Positions 22,701-32,195 of a stretch of DNA of 64,000 bases are shown one piece after another. The DNA is taken from assembly GCA_034509755.1 (NCBI GenBank), contig CM067547.1, positions 47,580,859-47,644,858 on the forward strand, written 5' to 3'. The first letter of the stretch is position 1. The number at the start of each line of letters is the position of its first letter. The notes beneath the pieces are model-generated. The model saw only the letters and a list, made by a program, of their open reading frames with translations. It was not told where the DNA came from and searched no databases. This DNA comes from Anisodus tanguticus. Taxonomy: Eukaryota > Streptophyta > Magnoliopsida > Solanales > Solanaceae. The position numbers and the translations under genes were made by a program.

Positions 22701-25700
22701 AATCTTTGCATCTGGGGTTAATTGTATTTGTTTTGTAATTGAGGGGTTAATGAAATGGTAGGTTTTGTAGAGCATTGTTGTCTGAGTTCGTCCGTATTAC
22801 TGGTTAAATAGGTTTTAATCTTTGCATCTGGATGTTAACGGTTTTGAGGAAATAGTAGGTTTTGTGGAGCATTGTTATCTTGAGTACTTTAGTCCTTACT
22901 GCTGAAGAAAAGTTTTAATCTTTGCCTCTGGGAGTAACAGTTCTTGTTTGTAATTGAGGAAATACTAGGTTTTGTTGAGTCATTGTAGTCAGTACTTTAG
23001 CCTTACTGGTGCAAAAAAGTTCTAATCTTTGCATCTGGGGGCAACTGTTTTGAGGAAATAGTACATTTTGTGGAGCATTTTTGTGTGAGTACTTTAGCCC
23101 TTAGGGGTCGTTTGGTTCGAAGACAAGTTATGATGGGATTAGTTATGCGGACATTATTTCTTATGACTTTGTGGTTTGTTGTATTAAAAATAACACGCAT
23201 TGCATAATTTTTAAATAGTACTGAATAGGGTGTATAAGTACAAGAATGGTATTGGTATTGTTAATGCCATGATTTACTATGTATATGATTAGTATTGTAT
23301 ATGGTGTATCAATAATGCTGGTATAGGTTCAAGGGTGTAAGCATACCTTACCCTTACCTTGGTAGTCGGTAGAGAGGCTGTTTCTGATAGATACTCGGCT
23401 CGAAAGAAAAGAAAAATAATAATTTGAAGCATGGTATCAAGAAAAATATGGTAAAGAAAAGTTTTAATCTTTGCATCTGGGAAATTCATATTTAAGGAAG
23501 TGATGAAGCAGGCTGGTACTAGAGTGAGTGTATGCACTTTAGAGGAATTCATATTTATCTAGTGAAAGGAACTAGTTTCAGACATTTCCTTAATTTACTC
23601 ATAGCACAATAATGGTTAATATTGCATTTCTTTTTAATCTCTGTTCTTATGGATTTATGACAAGTACCTTTACATTTGGACCCGCTTTTATTTCTATTTC
23701 TTATTTCCCACCGGGAATTGGGAATAGTAAATATAGAAGCAATGCAAGTTACATTTTTGATTGGGTTGTTTCTCTCCCTCACTAGACCACCCGTTTATTG
23801 AACACTGTAAAGACGACTTTCTCCGTTTCAATTTGTTTGTCTTAGTTTGACTGGACACGGAGTTTTAAAAAGTATAGAAGACTTTTGAATCTTGCGGTCT
23901 TAAACTAAAGAATGTACCAAAATGACCTTTAATCTTGTGGTCTTAAACATGCCATGTGGGATATTGGAATTAAGAGTTGCCAAATTTAAAAAGAGACATT
24001 CTTTTTTAAACAGAATAAAAAGGAAAGTAAACAAATTGAAACAAATGGAGTACTTTTTTCTTTTTTTAAATAACGGTGGTGTTCGGGCTAGCTTGCGCAC
24101 ACCTCGACTAATTCCACAGTATACGTGCCACCTCCCACCAGCAACATAGCAACATGTACCAGTTAACTTTGCCCACCAAGGCTAGGAGACATAGGAAGAC
24201 GTCAGCTAGTGTTTTTGTCTCCACTGGGATTTGAACCTGAGATCTCATGGTTCTCAACCCACTTCATTGACCACTAGGCCACACCTGTTGGGTGTGAGGG
24301 AGTACTATATACATGTCAATCATTGAATGATGGAGCTACTTTCCCACCTAAAGTAGCAAAATCATTAACTTATCGTAACCTGGTTACCAACCCTCCATCT
24401 CTCCCTTGACATCCAAACCATGCTTGAAATTTAACCTTCTTCAGATTTGTAATCTTATGTAACACAATTTGCTGCAGGAATCTGAGGGAACTGGACTTGG
24501 GAGAAAGTGAAGTGGAAGATTTGAGTGGCCATTGGCTTAGTCATTTTCCTGATAGCTGCACATCTCTCGTGTCACTTAACATTGCTTGTTTGGCTTCTGA
24601 GGTCAGCTTTTCAGCTTTGGAGCGTCTCGTTGCTCGCTCTCCTCATTTGAGAACCCTTCGGCTCAACCGTGCTGTGTCCATCGAGAAACTTCCAAAGCTA
24701 CTTCGCCATGCTTCCCAGTTGGTTGAATTCGGCACCGGGTCCTACTCTGCTGACATACAGGCTGATGTTTCTGAAGTTTTCGTAAACGTATCTCAAGCTT
24801 TTTCGGGCTGCAATAAACTCAAAGGCTTGAGTGGGTTTTGGGAAGCAGTGCCAGCCTACTTTCCAACTATATATCCAGTCCACTCCAACCTAACCTCTTT
24901 GAATTTGAGCTATGCGACCGTTCATATACTCGATCTTGGCAAGCTCATCAGTGACTCTCACAATTTGCAGCGATTATGGGTAAGGTTTGCGTGTTTTCAA
25001 TAGTTGAGTCTCAATACAGACCCTTGTGGTCCGGCCCTTCCCCGGACCCTGCGCATAGCGGGAGCTTAGTGCACCGGGCTGCCCTAGTCTCAATACATTA
25101 ACTGTGTTTGTGATAAAATAGATAAGTTGATCATGGTTATCATCCTAATATACCTTCTGATCATGTTGTGTTGTTGTGAAAGCAAAAGTTTCCAAGAAAA
25201 AATAATCCTTACTTATTCATTGTTATGCTGATTCCGGTAACTGCCAGGGACTCGGCCGGTTCGAAAGTCAATCGGTTTTTCCGGTCGATTTTTGCCGTGT
25301 TTTTTGGTAGTTGCCATTACTTATTAAGTTTATTCTGTTAAACGATTAATGTCAAGTCAATTCTCTGAATAATTTGCTGGTCAGCCATATGGAGAATAAC
25401 TTAACATTGAAGCTTAATGTTGCATAGTTGTTATCTGGACTAAAGTTTTTTCAGTCATTTAATTCTTGACTATTGGCATGTTTATCTCTCTGAATTAGAT
25501 GCTACCATAAGTTTTCAAGTCACTTGGAATGTATGTGACTGCAGGTGCTAGATTACGTTGAAGATAGTGGTCTTGAGGAGATTGCCAACTCTTGTAAAGA
25601 ACTTCAAGAGCTTAGGGTTTTTCCTTCTGATCCATTTGCTCCGGGACCGAATGTATCCTTAACAGAGCAAGGTCTTGTAGCTGTCTCAGCTGGCTGCCCT

Positions 25701-26357
25701 AAACTTCAGTCGGTTTTATACTTCTGCCGCCAAATGACAAACGCCGCCTTAGTTGCTATTGCAAGGAACCGACCTAACATGATCCGGTTTCGTTTGTGTA
25801 TTATCGAGCCTCGAACTCCCGGTTACTTAACCCTTGAACCGCTCGATTCCGGTTTCGGTGCCATTGTTCAACACTGCAAGGAATTGCGACGGCTCTCTCT
25901 TTCCGGCCTCCTTACGGATCGTGTGTTCGAGTACATCGGGGCCCATGCTAAGAAGTTAGAGATGCTTTCCTTAGCTTTTGCCGGGGATAGCGATCTAGGC
26001 CTGCACTATGTGCTCTCTGGTTGTGAAAGCCTTCGTAAGTTGGAGATTAGAGATTGCCCTTTTGGCGACGATGCTCTGTTGGCTAATGCTGCAAAGCTGG
26101 AGACAATGCGATCCCTTTGGATGTCTAATTGTTCGGTAAGTTTTGAAGCATGTAAGCTGCTAGCTCGAAAGTTGCCAGGGCTTAATGTTGAAGTCATAGA
26201 CGAGAGGGGTTATCTGGATACGAGACTGGAAAGTTGCCCAGTTGAGAAACTTTACATTTACAGGACAGTATCGGGACGGAGGTTCGACGCTCCCGGTTTT
26301 GTTTGGATAATCAATGAAGATGCAGCTTTGACTCGATATAGCAACGGGAATTGCTAG
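16235..26357 (+). CDS. TIR1: TIR1/AFB-type auxin receptor F-box protein (three exons)
   Basis: Substrate-binding subunit of the SCF(TIR1/AFB) E3 ubiquitin ligase in the nucleus. It binds auxin and then Aux/IAA repressors, marking them for proteasomal degradation. Joining 16235-16722, 24478-24979 and 25545-26357 gives 600 codons; Arabidopsis TIR1 has 594. Introns follow GT-AG, with phases matching the family. The F-box is at residues about 16-55 (LPLEVLEHIF, SLVCKSWYE) and LRRs fill the rest. InsP6/auxin contacts are conserved: K81 and H85 in KGKPHFADF, R413 in RFRLCIIEP, R446 and S448 in RRLSLSGLL (equivalents of TIR1 K74, H78, R403, R436, S438). The C-terminal RRFDAPGFVW places it in the TIR1/AFB1 clade, not AFB2/3. 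Translation may start at M1 or M12 (MVNSLP). The miR393 site is kept and no disabling change is seen. Unusual points are a 7.75-kb first intron and a retrotransposon at the promoter. Confidence 0.93.
16790..17060 (+). repeat. Intron minisatellite, first block
   Basis: Degenerate units containing CTTGTTTGTAGTTGAGGGGTTGA and AATCTTTGCATCTGGGGTT repeat three to four times directly after exon 1. This is the same repeat that forms the large array at 17821-18480 and recurs to about 23060. Confidence 0.8.
17089..17255 (+). mobile_element. Au SINE, copy 1, TSD TAGTAGGTTTTG
   Basis: A 167-bp tRNA-derived SINE. It has a promoter-like 5' part (AACTGGTAAAGTTG, then a box B-like GGATTTCAAACC), then CTCTTGCAGAAATGCAGGGTA, and a 3' part GTCCGGCCCTTCCCCGGA ending GTGCACCGGGCTGCCC. 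This is the Au SINE pattern of flowering plants. Flanking direct repeats of 12 bp lie at 17077-17088 and 17256-17267. Confidence 0.85.
17484..17747 (+). pseudogene. Exon-1 copy A of TIR1/AFB inside intron 1
   Basis: Close copy of 16467-16722, beginning ACGATTAAAGGGAAACTGC and continuing to the donor AACTGCAG|GTTTGACTAG. One base is missing in the AGACTTAAAGAATGG segment (exon 1 has CTTAAAAGAATGG), which shifts the frame. The 5' splice site is unchanged. There is no start codon and no clear acceptor of its own. Confidence 0.85.
17821..18480 (+). repeat. About 60-bp tandem array in intron 1
   Basis: Around ten units of about 59-60 bp. Each has GTACTTGTTTGTAGTTGAGG, GGTTGAGGAAAGTT, GTAATCTTTGCATCTGGGGT in that order with small changes. 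The unit is the same intronic sequence seen once or twice after each exon-1 copy, amplified here. The open frames on either strand are by-products of the repeat. Confidence 0.9.
18559..21171 (+). mobile_element. RTE-type LINE, 5' truncated, TSD AGTCTTAA
   Basis: A non-LTR retrotransposon in the same orientation as the gene. It begins inside the endonuclease domain (GGVSLLDFAKVFELFIANSS), which continues with TQIDYLLLRRGDRGVCKDGK to 18891. Reverse transcriptase pieces follow: DLHMVFIDLEKTYDKVPREV at about 19845-19905 and CMLFGDDKILIDERRS at 20120-20165 (FGDD in place of the FADD catalytic box). The C-terminal RTE region runs to about 20890. The 3' untranslated tail ends near GGGTATGTTGTTGAG. 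The exact 8-bp duplication AGTCTTAA lies at 18551-18558 and 21172-21179. Many stops and frameshifts make it inactive. Confidence 0.88.
21239..21462 (+). pseudogene. Exon-1 copy B of TIR1/AFB, frame still open
   Basis: Copy of about 16508-16722. It stays open in the TIR1 frame from LEGRGAFFYP through KAYPFVEEIRLKR and SCEGFTTDGLAAIAANC to the donor TTGCAG|GTTTGAC. It has a few replacements (for example RTIV for RMVV). An AG (ATTATAG|GATTC) lies just before the homologous part. It is a candidate cryptic exon, but the family has no such exon and none is expected in the mRNA. Confidence 0.8.
21619..21787 (+). mobile_element. Au SINE, copy 2, same target site as copy 1
   Basis: 169-bp Au SINE (GCGTAACTGGTAAAGTTGAC, GAGGTCACGAGGTTCAAGC, GTGGTCCTGCCCTTTCCCGG, GTGCACCGGGCTACC). 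It is flanked by TAGTAGGTTTTG at 21607-21618 and 21788-21799, the same 12 bp as copy 1, in the same surrounding intron repeat. The two were therefore copied together with the intron rather than inserted separately. Confidence 0.85.
21800..22227 (+). repeat. Intron minisatellite, block between SINE 2 and exon-1 copy C
   Basis: Units built on GTGGAGCATTGTTGTC, GAGTACTTTAGCCCTTACTGGTG and AATCTTTGCATCTGGG, colinear with the sequence that follows SINE 1 (17268-17483). Supports duplication of a unit spanning SINE plus exon-1 copy. Confidence 0.8.
22228..22477 (+). pseudogene. Exon-1 copy C of TIR1/AFB, more diverged
   Basis: Copy of about 16467-16722 starting ACGATTAAAGGTAAACCGC. It has an extra base in a T-run after GGTTGGGGTG, a lost base at TCATTGAGTTGG, and a 9-bp deletion before the donor GCTAATTGCAG|GTTTGACTAG. 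The segment EKSYPWLEEIRLKRMVV differs from exon 1 (AKAYPFLEEIRLKRMVV), so this copy is either the oldest or was converted from another paralogue. The donor is intact. Confidence 0.82.
22490..23105 (+). repeat. Intron minisatellite, last block
   Basis: Further degenerate units with AATCTTTGCATCTGGG and TTTGAGGAAATAGTAGG, ending near 23105 where GGGGTCGTTTGGTTCG begins a different repeat. Confidence 0.75.
23106..23410. mobile_element. MITE end (GGGGTCGTTTGGTT) and RTE LINE tail fragment
   Basis: 23106 onwards starts GGGGTCGTTTGGTTCG and continues ACAAGTTATGATGGGATTAG, typical of a widespread Solanaceae MITE; no matching right end is clear. At about 23322-23410, CATACCTTACCCTTACCTTGG and GAGGCTGTTTCTGATAGA are the reverse complement of the RTE LINE 3' tail (compare 32640-32700). 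Boundaries are approximate. Confidence 0.5.
23815..24054. mobile_element. Stowaway-type MITE in intron 1
   Basis: Starts TTTCTCCGTTTCAATTTGTTTGTC and ends near ACAAATTGAAACAAATGGAG, inverted ends of a Stowaway-like MITE. The body contains the repeated GTGGTCTTAAACATG phrase and the AAAGAGACATTC stretch usual in Solanaceae members. A TS SINE has inserted in its right terminus. Confidence 0.7.
24055..24298 (-). mobile_element. TS-type (SolS) SINE with TSD GGAGTACT
   Basis: On the minus strand it begins GGTGTGGCCTAGTGGTCAA with a box A-like start, then GTTGAGAACCATGAGATCTC and box B GGTTCAAATCCCAG. It continues with ACAAAAACACTAG, CCTAGCCTTGGTGGGC, AATTAGTCGAGGTGTGCGC and AGCCCGAACACCACCG into an A/T tail. 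This is the tRNA-derived TS/SolS SINE of Solanaceae. GGAGTACT lies at 24047-24054 and 24299-24306. The tRNA-like head could be mistaken for a tRNA gene. Confidence 0.85.
24478..24979 (+). CDS. TIR1: TIR1/AFB exon 2: middle LRRs
   Basis: Completes Arg163 and codes to residue 330, from NLRELDLGESEVEDLSGHWL to HNLQRLW. The acceptor is TTTGCTGCAG|G and the donor TATGG|GTAAGG. The segment CTSLVSLNIACLASEVSFSA and LSYATVHILDLGKL match the TIR1 clade. No stop or frameshift. Confidence 0.93.
24980..25544 (+). other. Intron 2 of the TIR1/AFB gene
   Basis: 565 bp, GTAAGG...TGACTGCAG. Apart from an Au SINE fragment at its start it is ordinary AT-rich intron. Confidence 0.88.
25013..25085 (+). mobile_element. 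Au SINE 3' half fragment in intron 2
   Basis: CAGACCCTTGTGGTCCGGCC...GCGGGAGCTTAGTGCACCGGGCTGCCC, the 3' half of an Au SINE. It is flanked by short copies of TAGT(CTCAATACA), at about 25003-25018 and 25086-25097, so it is a separate 5'-truncated insertion. Confidence 0.75.
25545..26357 (+). CDS. TIR1: TIR1/AFB exon 3: C-terminal LRRs with auxin pocket
   Basis: Codes residues 331-600 and the TAG stop. Contains VLYFCRQMTNAALVAIARN, RFRLCIIEP, RRLSLSGLLTD, AFAGDSDLGLHYVLSGC and LNVEVIDERG, all diagnostic of TIR1/AFB, and the miR393 site in the ETMRSLWM codons. The ending (DAALTRYSNGNC) differs from Arabidopsis TIR1, as C-termini of this family do. Confidence 0.94.
   Translation: MLDYVEDSGLEEIANSCKELQELRVFPSDPFAPGPNVSLTEQGLVAVSAGCPKLQSVLYFCRQMTNAALVAIARNRPNMIRFRLCIIEPRTPGYLTLEPLDSGFGAIVQHCKELRRLSLSGLLTDRVFEYIGAHAKKLEMLSLAFAGDSDLGLHYVLSGCESLRKLEIRDCPFGDDALLANAAKLETMRSLWMSNCSVSFEACKLLARKLPGLNVEVIDERGYLDTRLESCPVEKLYIYRTVSGRRFDAPGFVWIINEDAALTRYSNGNC
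26100..26121 (+). promoter_or_regulatory. miR393 target site in TIR1/AFB exon 3
   Basis: CAATGCGATCCCTTTGGA (26104-26121) is an exact complement of the 5' 18 nt of plant miR393, with mismatches only against the microRNA 3' end. It encodes the conserved ETMRSLWM region. TIR1/AFB transcripts are cut here by AGO1 in plants studied, generating secondary siRNAs in some AFBs. Its retention supports a functional, normally regulated gene. Confidence 0.85.
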
Positions 26358-27460
26358 GGAAGACTTCTGGTATTAGTTCTATCTTAATCTTTCTCCCGCA
26401 TTAATGATAAGTTGGTATCTCTTCTTTCTACTTAGACTTTTTTGAATAATGGTGATAAAAATAGTGTACTTGTTGTGATTTTATTGTATATTTCAGGTTT
26501 TATATGGTTGAGAAGAGCATAGGAAGAAACCAAGTGAAAAACAAGTCAAAAAATTGAAGAAAATGAGAAAACTGACTAGGATTCGACCTCGACTCATAGT
26601 TGGGTTAACTATATTGTTGACGATCATGTACACTTTCTCACTCTGAGGAATGGATTTGGACGTCATCAATTTACTTGCTTGAGCCTTGTGTAGTTATAGT
26701 GCTGGTTATTGTGGGATTGAAGCTCGCGTGCCATCGATTTTACCCTTTGTCAAGTGATTCACAGCTATTAGTTACAAATAAAGAGGTTAAACTCTTCGTG
26801 TTGTGCTATATCAGTAAGGACTAGTATTATAAATTTCTTTTTTTGGGGGGAGGGGGTCATGTTCAATTGTGTATGCTATTTGTAGACATGTATCATTATG
26901 TATCAGTTTTTAACTTTCTGTCGTGACTTGTTCTTCTGGTGAAAGTATCAGTTTTAACCATACTTTCTGGTCATGTATGGTTGAACGTTAGTTGTAATTC
27001 TCATTGAAGATTAATGTGAACCAAGTCATTCATTTGAGTACATCTCAAATGCATTTCATGACCGATGGAAACCCATTTGTTCAACTTTTAGAATGTATTT
27101 TAGTGTTTTACCATTCAACTTTTGAGTCAGTTTGATAAAAAAACACTTAATTGAAATAATCTTCAAATATTGTTTCAAAGGTTATTCTTGGCCGAACGGC
27201 TCCGGTCATGGTGGGATTTTGACCTAAGTTATATTATCTTTAAAAGCAGATTCATTAGGAGTGGTGTCTGCGGCTATATTTTTTCATTATAAAAGTGAAA
27301 CTAAAAAAAAAGAGTACCAAGTAAGAAGCGCTAGCTCCTACATCACATAGAGTCATGAGTGCTCATAAGCAGTTTACAACCTTTTACTTCATGACCTAGC
27401 TTTCGTGATTGAAGTTTGGTGAGTTTGAGTGTGATATCAAAGCTAGTTTCACCTTGTTTT
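26358..27460 (+). other. TIR1/AFB 3' untranslated region and following intergenic DNA
   Basis: After the stop, GTATTAG (26368) to a TTTCAG at about 26497 could form a 3'-UTR intron, but only transcript data would tell. No polyadenylation site is assigned. From about 27000 on the sequence is AT-rich and without features up to the copia LTR. Confidence 0.4.
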
Positions 27461-27744
27461 TGTTAAATATACATAAGATATACACGATATGCACGTGTAT
27501 ATCCTATGTATATTTAGTCTCGATTTTGTCACATTGTACACGGTTTTGTATATTTGTAGTGTACCGAATTGGTACAAATTGTACCATAATTAGAATTGTA
27601 TATTTGCCATAATTATAGGATTCTTGTACAAGTAGAATAGGGTTTTGGGAGTAGAATAGGAATATGATTTTTCTATTATGGAAATTGTAAATTGTATATA
27701 TACTATTTCATTAATGAAAATAATCAAGGGGATTATTTCTTTCA
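27461..27744 (+). repeat. 5' LTR of the RE1-like copia element
   Basis: TGTTAAATATAC...TTTCTTTCA, about 284 bp, followed at 27745 by TGATATCAGAAG. That is one change from the TGGTATCAGAG primer-binding site for initiator tRNA-Met. The internal end is well supported; the outer end is chosen as the nearest TG giving a plausible LTR. Confidence 0.6.
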
Positions 27745-27849
27745 TGATATCAGAAGTCTAGGTCTTTTATTCCTCTCTCCAAAATTTCGTCGACCTCTCC
27801 AACTTTTCATCGATTTGCCTCAATTTCCGAGCCATCTTTCTCGGATTTC

Positions 27850-30800
27850 GTGCCCGACGGTACCTCCTCTCTTCCCAATCCCTCCATCACGTCTTGCGTT
27901 GCGATTATGGTTAAGAACACGTTTCACCATGCCCTTACTATTTCTAACATCAAGAATCACATCCCTATCATTCTTGAAATAGAAAACGTCCAATACGCAA
28001 CATGGGCAGAACTGTTCAAAGTTCATGCACGCTCGCATCAAGTCCTCCATCATATTATCCCCGCGGCTCCGACAAATACAGAGGTTCCCAAACCCGAGGA
28101 TGATCCTAAGTTATGGATGACCATTGATGCTACCGTTCTTCAGTGGATTTACTCCACTATTTCTAGAGACCTCTTGCAAACAATTATCGAACCAGACGCT
28201 ACGACAATGGCAGGATGGAATAGAATACGTGATATATTCCAAGATAAATAAAATTCACGTGCTGTTACCCTTGAGCAGGAATTCTCCCACGTCAACATGA
28301 AAGATTTCCCCAACGTTTCAGTATATTGCAAAAGGTTGAAAGAATTGGCGGACCAACTCCGCAACGTTGGCGCGCCCGTTACAAATGATTGTTTGGTCGT
28401 CCAAATGGTTGCAGGCCTATCTGAGGCCTATAGTGGTGTTGGCACGCTTCTTCGTTAGAGCAGTTCTCTTCCGCAATTTTATCAGGCTCGTTCTATGCTT
28501 ACGCTCGAAGAAGCCGACTTAGCCAAAAAGGCGGCTACCGGTGCTAGTCCCGTAGTCATGATGACGTCCTCCACTAATTCTCCGGTTTTTGTTGATAATT
28601 CGGGCCAACACCGTGCTCACAGCGGTGGCAAGAATAATCGGAAAAATAATGGCAAAAATTATGGGGGCAAACGCGGCAATTTCGACTGTGGTGGCGGTGG
28701 CCAAAACACCGGTAGTGGGCCCTATCCAGTCAGCAGTGGGCCACCGTCCCACTGATCCCAACCCTGGCCCCCTGGCAGTGGGCCTGGGCCAGTGGGTAAT
28801 GGCCCAACAGCCCCTACGGTCCGCCTCATCGTTCCAAAGCACCGACAAGCCGGGTCGCCCGGTTTCAGGCCCAACAATTTTCTCGGCCCAACAGTGGATA
28901 TCGCCCCAGTTATGGGTCGGGGCAACAAGCCGATGTGCTTGGACCCCGACCTCTTCAGGCCCATCATGTAGCAGGCCCCACCCCGACCTACATTGAGGAT
29001 GCAATGCACACTCTTGGATTAAATCTGCCAGACGAAAATTGGTACATGGACACCGATGCAACCTCTCACATGATGTCCGATCAAGGTACTCTCTCGTCTT
29101 ATTTCAATTTCAGCAACAGTCGTGGCATAATTGTTGGTAATGGTAATTCAATTCCGATTCGTGGTTATGGTCATAAAACGTTGTCTCCTCCTCATCCACC
29201 CCTTATCTTGAAAAATACTCTTCATGCCCCTAAATTGATTAAAGATTCGGTATCTGTCCGTAAATTCACCATAAATAATTCTATTTCTGTTGAATTTGAT
29301 CCGTTTGGGTTTTCTGTGAAGGATTTCAAGACGGGGAGTCCTCTCATGAGGTGTGATAGTAGGGGTGATCTTTATCCTATCACGCCATGTCCCAGTCTCT
29401 CAAGTCAAGACTTGCCATCAACTTTTGCAACCCTTGCTCCTTCCTTGTGGCATGCTCGCCTAGGTCATCCGGGATTGTCTATTTTGTCTTCCTTAGATAA
29501 AAATAATTTTATTTCTTGTAAGGGTACGCGTAGTACTCTGAATTGTCAATCTTGTTCTTTAGGAAAAATTGTTAGGTTGCCATTTGTAGACTCGAATTCT
29601 CATAGTTTAAGCCATTTGATATTATTCATAGCGATTTATGGACATCTCCTGTTCTTAGTTCTTTGGGTCATCAGTATTATATTATATTTTTGGATGATTA
29701 TTCTAATTTTTTATGGACTTTTTCGATAGCGAAAAAATCTCAAGTTTTTTCACCTTTTTAAAATTTAAAGCATTCATTAGAATCGAATTCGAACGGGAAA
29801 TAAAAAATATTAAATGTGATAATGGCAAAGAATATGATAATGGGATGTTTCGGGAGTTTTATGCTAATAATGAGATCAATTTTCTTTTTTCTTGTCCTCA
29901 TACGTCTTCACAAAATGGGAAAATCGAATGCAAAATTCATTTCATTAATAACATTGTCCGAACTTTATTGATTCATGCTTTCGTACCCCCTTCTTTTTGG
30001 CATCATGCTCTACAAATGACTACATATCTTCTTAACATTTTTCCTACCAAAGGTTTGACCTATTCATCCCCTCTTCAAATTTTATATAATAAGACTCCTT
30101 AGTATTCACATCTTAGGGACTTTGGGTGCTTGTGTTATCCACTATTTCCGTCCACTACGATTAACAAACTTCAGACCCGGTCTACCCCTTGTGTGTTTCT
30201 GGGTTATCCGTCAAATCATCGTGGTTACAAATATTTTAATTTATCTTCTAATAAAATCATCATTAGTCGCCATGTAATTTTTGATGAATCTCAATTTCCG
30301 TTTACTGAGGTAAGTAATCCCATGCCTAGTTCGTATAATTTTTTGGATGATGGTATAGCCCCGTATATTATTCACCATTTTTCGGACGTGTCCCACACCC
30401 TAAATTCGCCAGCGGGCCCACTGCCCGCTGGCCCCTCTATTCCATCGCCAGAAACTGTTCACCGTCCAATGACTGGGCCAGTTTCGGTCATTGGGCTAGT
30501 TACCCAGCCCAATACCGAACTGTTCCAGTCACAGTTCCAACCAGTCACCATGTTGGGTCAACAGGCCCACTGCCTGCTGGCGAGTCTGTCACGTGTCCCG
30601 ATATTTCTTAAAATCCGTCCAATTCTTCCCCGAGTCATAGACCAATCACTCATAGTCAACGGGATATTTTTAAACCAAAAAGATATTTTAATTTAAATTC
30701 TGATGTTCTTAAATCGCCCCTACCTCGTAATCCTGTGTCTGCTTTAAATGATCCGAATTGGAAAATTGCTATGACCGACGAATATAATGCTCTCATTGAT

Positions 30801-32192
30801 AATAAGACGTGGGAGTTGGTGCCCCGTCCATCTATTATTAATATTATTAGGTCTATGTGGATTTTTCTTATAAGGGCAATTCTGATGGTTTTTTGCAAGG
30901 CATAAGACTCGTCTTGTAGGTGATGGTAAGACTCAACAGGTTGGTGTGGATTATGGTGAGACGTTTAGTCCGGTGGTCAAGCCGGCTACCATTCACACTG
31001 TGCTAAGCTTGGCTCTTTCAAAAGCATGGCACATTTATCAATTAGATGTAAAGAATACTTTCTTACATGGTGATCTCAAAGAGACAGTCTATATGCATCA
31101 GCACTTGAGGTTTAGGGATCCCAAGTATCCTCGTCATGTCTGTTTATTGAAGAAGTCCTTGTATGGGTTTAAGCAGTCCCCACATGCTTGGTATAAGAGG
31201 TTTGCAGACTATGTTTCGACTATTGGGTTCTCTCACAGCAGGTCTGATAATTCATTGTTCATTTATCGTCGTGGTTCTTCCCTGGCTTATATACTATTGT
31301 ATGTGGATGATATTATCTTGACTGCCTCTTCTGATGCATTACGCCAATCTATCATGACAATGCTTAGTTTTGAGTTTGCTATGAAAGACTTGGGACCATT
31401 GAGTAACTTTTTGGGATTGCTGTCACTCGTCATGCAGGTGGGTTGTTCTTATCACAAAGAAAGTATGCAGCTGAGATCATTGAGAGGGCTGAGATGTCAT
31501 CCTGTAAGTCCACTTCCACTCCAGTTGATACTACACCCAAGCTGGGTGCCGAGGCTGGCTCACCTTCAGTAACTACTTTCAGAAGATCAGATATTACATA
31601 TGCCGTACAACATATATGCTTGTTTATGCATGATCCCAGGGTTGAACACATGAATGCGCTCAAACGCATTATTCGATACATCCAGGGGACACTTGACTAT
31701 GGCCTACATCTATATCCGTCTTTGACATCTACACGTGTCTCATATACAGATGCTGATTGGGGTGGTTGTCTGGATACCAGACGTTCAACGTCCGACTATT
31801 GCATGTTTCTTGATAATAACTTGGTCTCCTGGTCTGCGAAACGTCAGTCGACGTTGTCCCGCTCTAGTGCAGAGGCTGGGTATCGAGGGGTAGCCAATGT
31901 GGTCTCTGAATCCTGTTGGTTACATAATCTTCTTTTAGAGCTTCATTGTCCTATTCAGAAAGCTACCTTGGTTTATTGTGATAATGTTAGTGCCATCTAT
32001 CTTTCTGATAATCCGGTTCAGACCAAACATATCGAGATGGACATTCACTTTGTTCGCGAAAAGGTAGCTCGTGGACAAGTACGCGTCTGCCATGTCCCTT
32101 TCAGGTATCAAATTGCAGACATCTTTACAAAAGGGTCTACATCGGTCCTTTTTGAAGATTTTAGGGACAGTCTCAGCATACGAAGACCGTCC
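27850..32192 (+). pseudogene. Copia gag-pol pseudogene (RE1-like)
   Basis: Gag begins about 27906 (NTFHHALTISNIKNHIPIIL) and continues with AGWNRIRDIFQDK, stop, NSRAVTLEQEF and onward to a proline/glycine-rich end. A protease-like stretch (NWYMDTDATSHMMSDQG; ATSH where ATSH/GASH is expected) lies at 29040. The integrase zinc part (WHARLGHPGLSILSSL, CQSCSLGK) is at 29450-29570 and the core (SCPHTSSQNGKIE) at 29890. Reverse transcriptase has YQLDVKNTFLHGDLKETVY and YVDDIILTAS (31040-31330). RNase H (WGGCLDTRRSTSDYC, RYQIADIFTKG) runs to about 32140. Several stops and frameshifts (28251, 28459, 29620-29760, 30690-30900, 31420) break it. Confidence 0.85.
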
Positions 32193-32195
32193 GCA

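Larger units (their letters stand above)
16723..24477 (+). other. Expanded intron 1 of the TIR1/AFB gene (7755 bp)
   Basis: Starts GTTTGACTAG and ends TTTGCTGCAG. It contains, in order: minisatellite repeats, Au SINE 1, exon-1 copy A, a 60-bp tandem array, a 2.6-kb LINE, exon-1 copy B, Au SINE 2, exon-1 copy C, further minisatellite, a partial MITE, an RTE tail fragment, and a Stowaway MITE carrying a TS SINE. TIR1 introns are usually a few hundred bases to about 1-2 kb, so most of this is secondary growth. Correct excision joins AG to G and restores an Arg codon. Confidence 0.88.
27461..32195 (+). mobile_element. RE1-like Ty1/copia element, 3' end missing
   Basis: 5' LTR, then a primer-binding-like site, gag, protease, integrase, reverse transcriptase and RNase H on the + strand. 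Sequence similarity to the family stops right after RNase H (SLSIRRPSA, about 32192). There is no polypurine tract or 3' LTR; unrelated DNA and then an RTE LINE tail follow. It was therefore truncated after insertion, and without a second LTR no TSD can be found. Confidence 0.8.

Noticed and set aside
24235..24295. tRNA-like sequence with box A and box B on the minus strand
   Set aside because: It continues into the TS SINE body and tail with a target duplication, so it is the tRNA-derived head of a SINE and not a tRNA gene.
28519..29061. 180-residue open frame on the minus strand
   Set aside because: Shadow of the GC-rich gag region of the + strand copia element.
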